A stretch of DNA of 5,917 bases. It comes from Balneolaceae bacterium (GTDB lineage Bacteria; Bacteroidota; Rhodothermia; Balneolales; Balneolaceae). Both the position numbers and the translations under genes were made by a program. Numbering within the stretch: the first letter of the stretch is position 1; the number at the start of each line of letters is the position of its first letter. The notes beneath the pieces are model-generated. The model saw only the letters and a program-made list of their open reading frames with translations. It did no database searches and was not told the DNA's origin. Below are positions 5,255 through 5,917 of this stretch, piece by piece. The DNA lies in the NCBI GenBank assembly GCA_003555185.1, contig PWFZ01000428.1, positions 1-5,917 on the forward strand. The letters run 5' to 3'.

Positions 5255-5527
5255 ATGTCAAAAGAAAAACTAACCCCATCAGAACGAGCGATTTTACGTG
5301 AACTTATATTCGCAGAATCCTTTTCTCATTTACTATCTGAAACTGGATTTACATTCGGAACTATACGGGATGATCTGATTAAATTAATCAATCACGGCTA
5401 TGTTGAAGTATTTGATCAGGATTTTACCACATCGGTATCCCCGTTTTACGATTCCGATAATATTGATCAGTTCTGCTTTAAAGCTACCAAGACAGGTTTA
5501 AAAAACATCCAAAACTATGCAATTTGA
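5255..5527 (+). CDS. small winged-helix-like protein of unknown function
   Basis: The 90 residues are not recognised as a named family. The pattern looks like a winged helix: LTPSERAILRELIFAE (helix 1), SFSHLLSETG and FTFGTIRDDLIKLINHGYVEVF (helix-turn-helix with recognition-like helix and strand), then a wing region and a final FKATKTGLKNIQ, the kind of ending seen in small winged-helix proteins (ATxxGL). That would suggest DNA binding, or a protein-interaction winged helix, but this is inference from the secondary-structure pattern. I chose the ATG at 5255; a TTG at 5216 in the same frame would add 13 residues that include no helix-like pattern, and neither start has a Shine-Dalgarno sequence. 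It overlaps the biotin carrier gene by 11 bases, so the two are probably translated from one message. Confidence 0.68.
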   Translation: MSKEKLTPSERAILRELIFAESFSHLLSETGFTFGTIRDDLIKLINHGYVEVFDQDFTTSVSPFYDSDNIDQFCFKATKTGLKNIQNYAI

Positions 5528-5917
5528 AACGACGATAGGCGAAAAGTCCTTTGATGTATCCATAGACTCAGAAAATCATTCAGCAACTCTGAATGATGAA
5601 ACCATCTCTTACGAGCTCATAGAGCAGGACAAAGGGCGGCGATTACTTCGGGTAGGAACAAAACTCTATAAAATTGATAATGTAACGGTGGATGGTCAGC
5701 AAATTGAGTTTACGCTCGATGGAGAATGGATTACCGCCACCGTAAAGAATGAGCAGGAACTTCTGCTTGAACGGCTGGGCTTTAAAACCAACTCCGAAAA
5801 ATCTGTTGGAGTTTTGAATGCTCCCATGCCCGGTAAAATATTAAGTCTTCTTGTTGAAGCAGGAGACGAGGTAGAAATCGGGCAACCGGTGGCTATCCTT
5901 GAAGCCATGAAAATGGA
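5517..5917 (+). CDS. biotin carboxyl carrier protein / biotin-lipoyl attachment domain (C-terminus cut)
   Basis: 133 codons are visible before the window ends. The C-terminal part is a biotinyl domain: APMPGKI (102-108), the VEAGDEVEIGQPVAILEAMKM block, and the biotinylated lysine K132 in EAMKM. Residues 1 to about 95 form a beta-rich N-terminal region of the type seen in stand-alone biotin carrier subunits of Bacteroidetes acyl-CoA carboxylases (propionyl- or acetyl-CoA carboxylase-like) and in decarboxylase sodium pumps. The carrier shuttles carboxyl groups from biotin carboxylase to the carboxyltransferase. Roughly 30-35 more residues should follow beyond the edge. The start ATG at 5517 sits inside the end of the preceding gene with an 11-base overlap. 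Which acyl-CoA is used depends on partner genes outside the window. Confidence 0.93.
   Translation, partial: MQFETTIGEKSFDVSIDSENHSATLNDETISYELIEQDKGRRLLRVGTKLYKIDNVTVDGQQIEFTLDGEWITATVKNEQELLLERLGFKTNSEKSVGVLNAPMPGKILSLLVEAGDEVEIGQPVAILEAMKM

Overview
The window is a piece of a bacterial chromosome, most likely from the Bacteroidota/Balneolota/Rhodothermota group (a Balneola-like marine bacterium is my best guess). The reasons are family-level: a Bacteroidetes-style BatB von Willebrand A protein, a Bacteroidetes-style stand-alone biotin carrier subunit with a long N-terminal domain, a lipoprotein with an acidic patch just after the lipidated cysteine, and intergenic DNA full of short palindromic repeats. 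By eye the base composition is moderate (mid-40s % G+C). No phylogenetic test was possible here.

Layout. Positions 1-1021 (minus) hold batB, which runs off the left edge. Positions 1022-1363 are non-coding and carry three palindromic repeat elements and a stem-loop. Positions 1364-2677 (minus) encode a 12-helix MFS exporter with a TTG start. Positions 2678-3003 are non-coding and again repeat-rich. Positions 3004-4571 (minus) are a tight three-gene overlapping cluster transcribed in the order ArsC/Spx-like thioredoxin-fold protein, DUF3108 exported protein, dut (dUTPase). A 105-bp divergent intergenic region (4572-4676) contains a perfect 7-bp-arm inverted repeat. On the plus strand follow a lipoprotein (4677-5207), a small winged-helix-like protein of unknown function (5255-5527) and a biotin carboxyl carrier protein (from 5517), which is cut at the right edge just after its biotinylation motif.

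How the parts relate. The genes are mostly housekeeping or ordinary accessory functions: nucleotide pool sanitation (Dut), an envelope protein (DUF3108), a redox-fold protein, export (MFS), a Bat-type membrane protein and acyl-CoA carboxylase chemistry. I see no defence system, phage, transposase, CRISPR array, tRNA or rRNA. The most distinctive content is non-coding: five copies of a ~24-bp directional palindrome (core GCGCAAGTATTTACTTGTGC) flanking the MFS gene on both sides, together with two other palindromic elements. These look like REP/MITE-type dispersed repeats. Secondary points of interest are a G9 homopolymer inside batB, a small winged-helix-like gene overlapping the biotin carrier gene, and a lipoprotein with features suggesting surface exposure.
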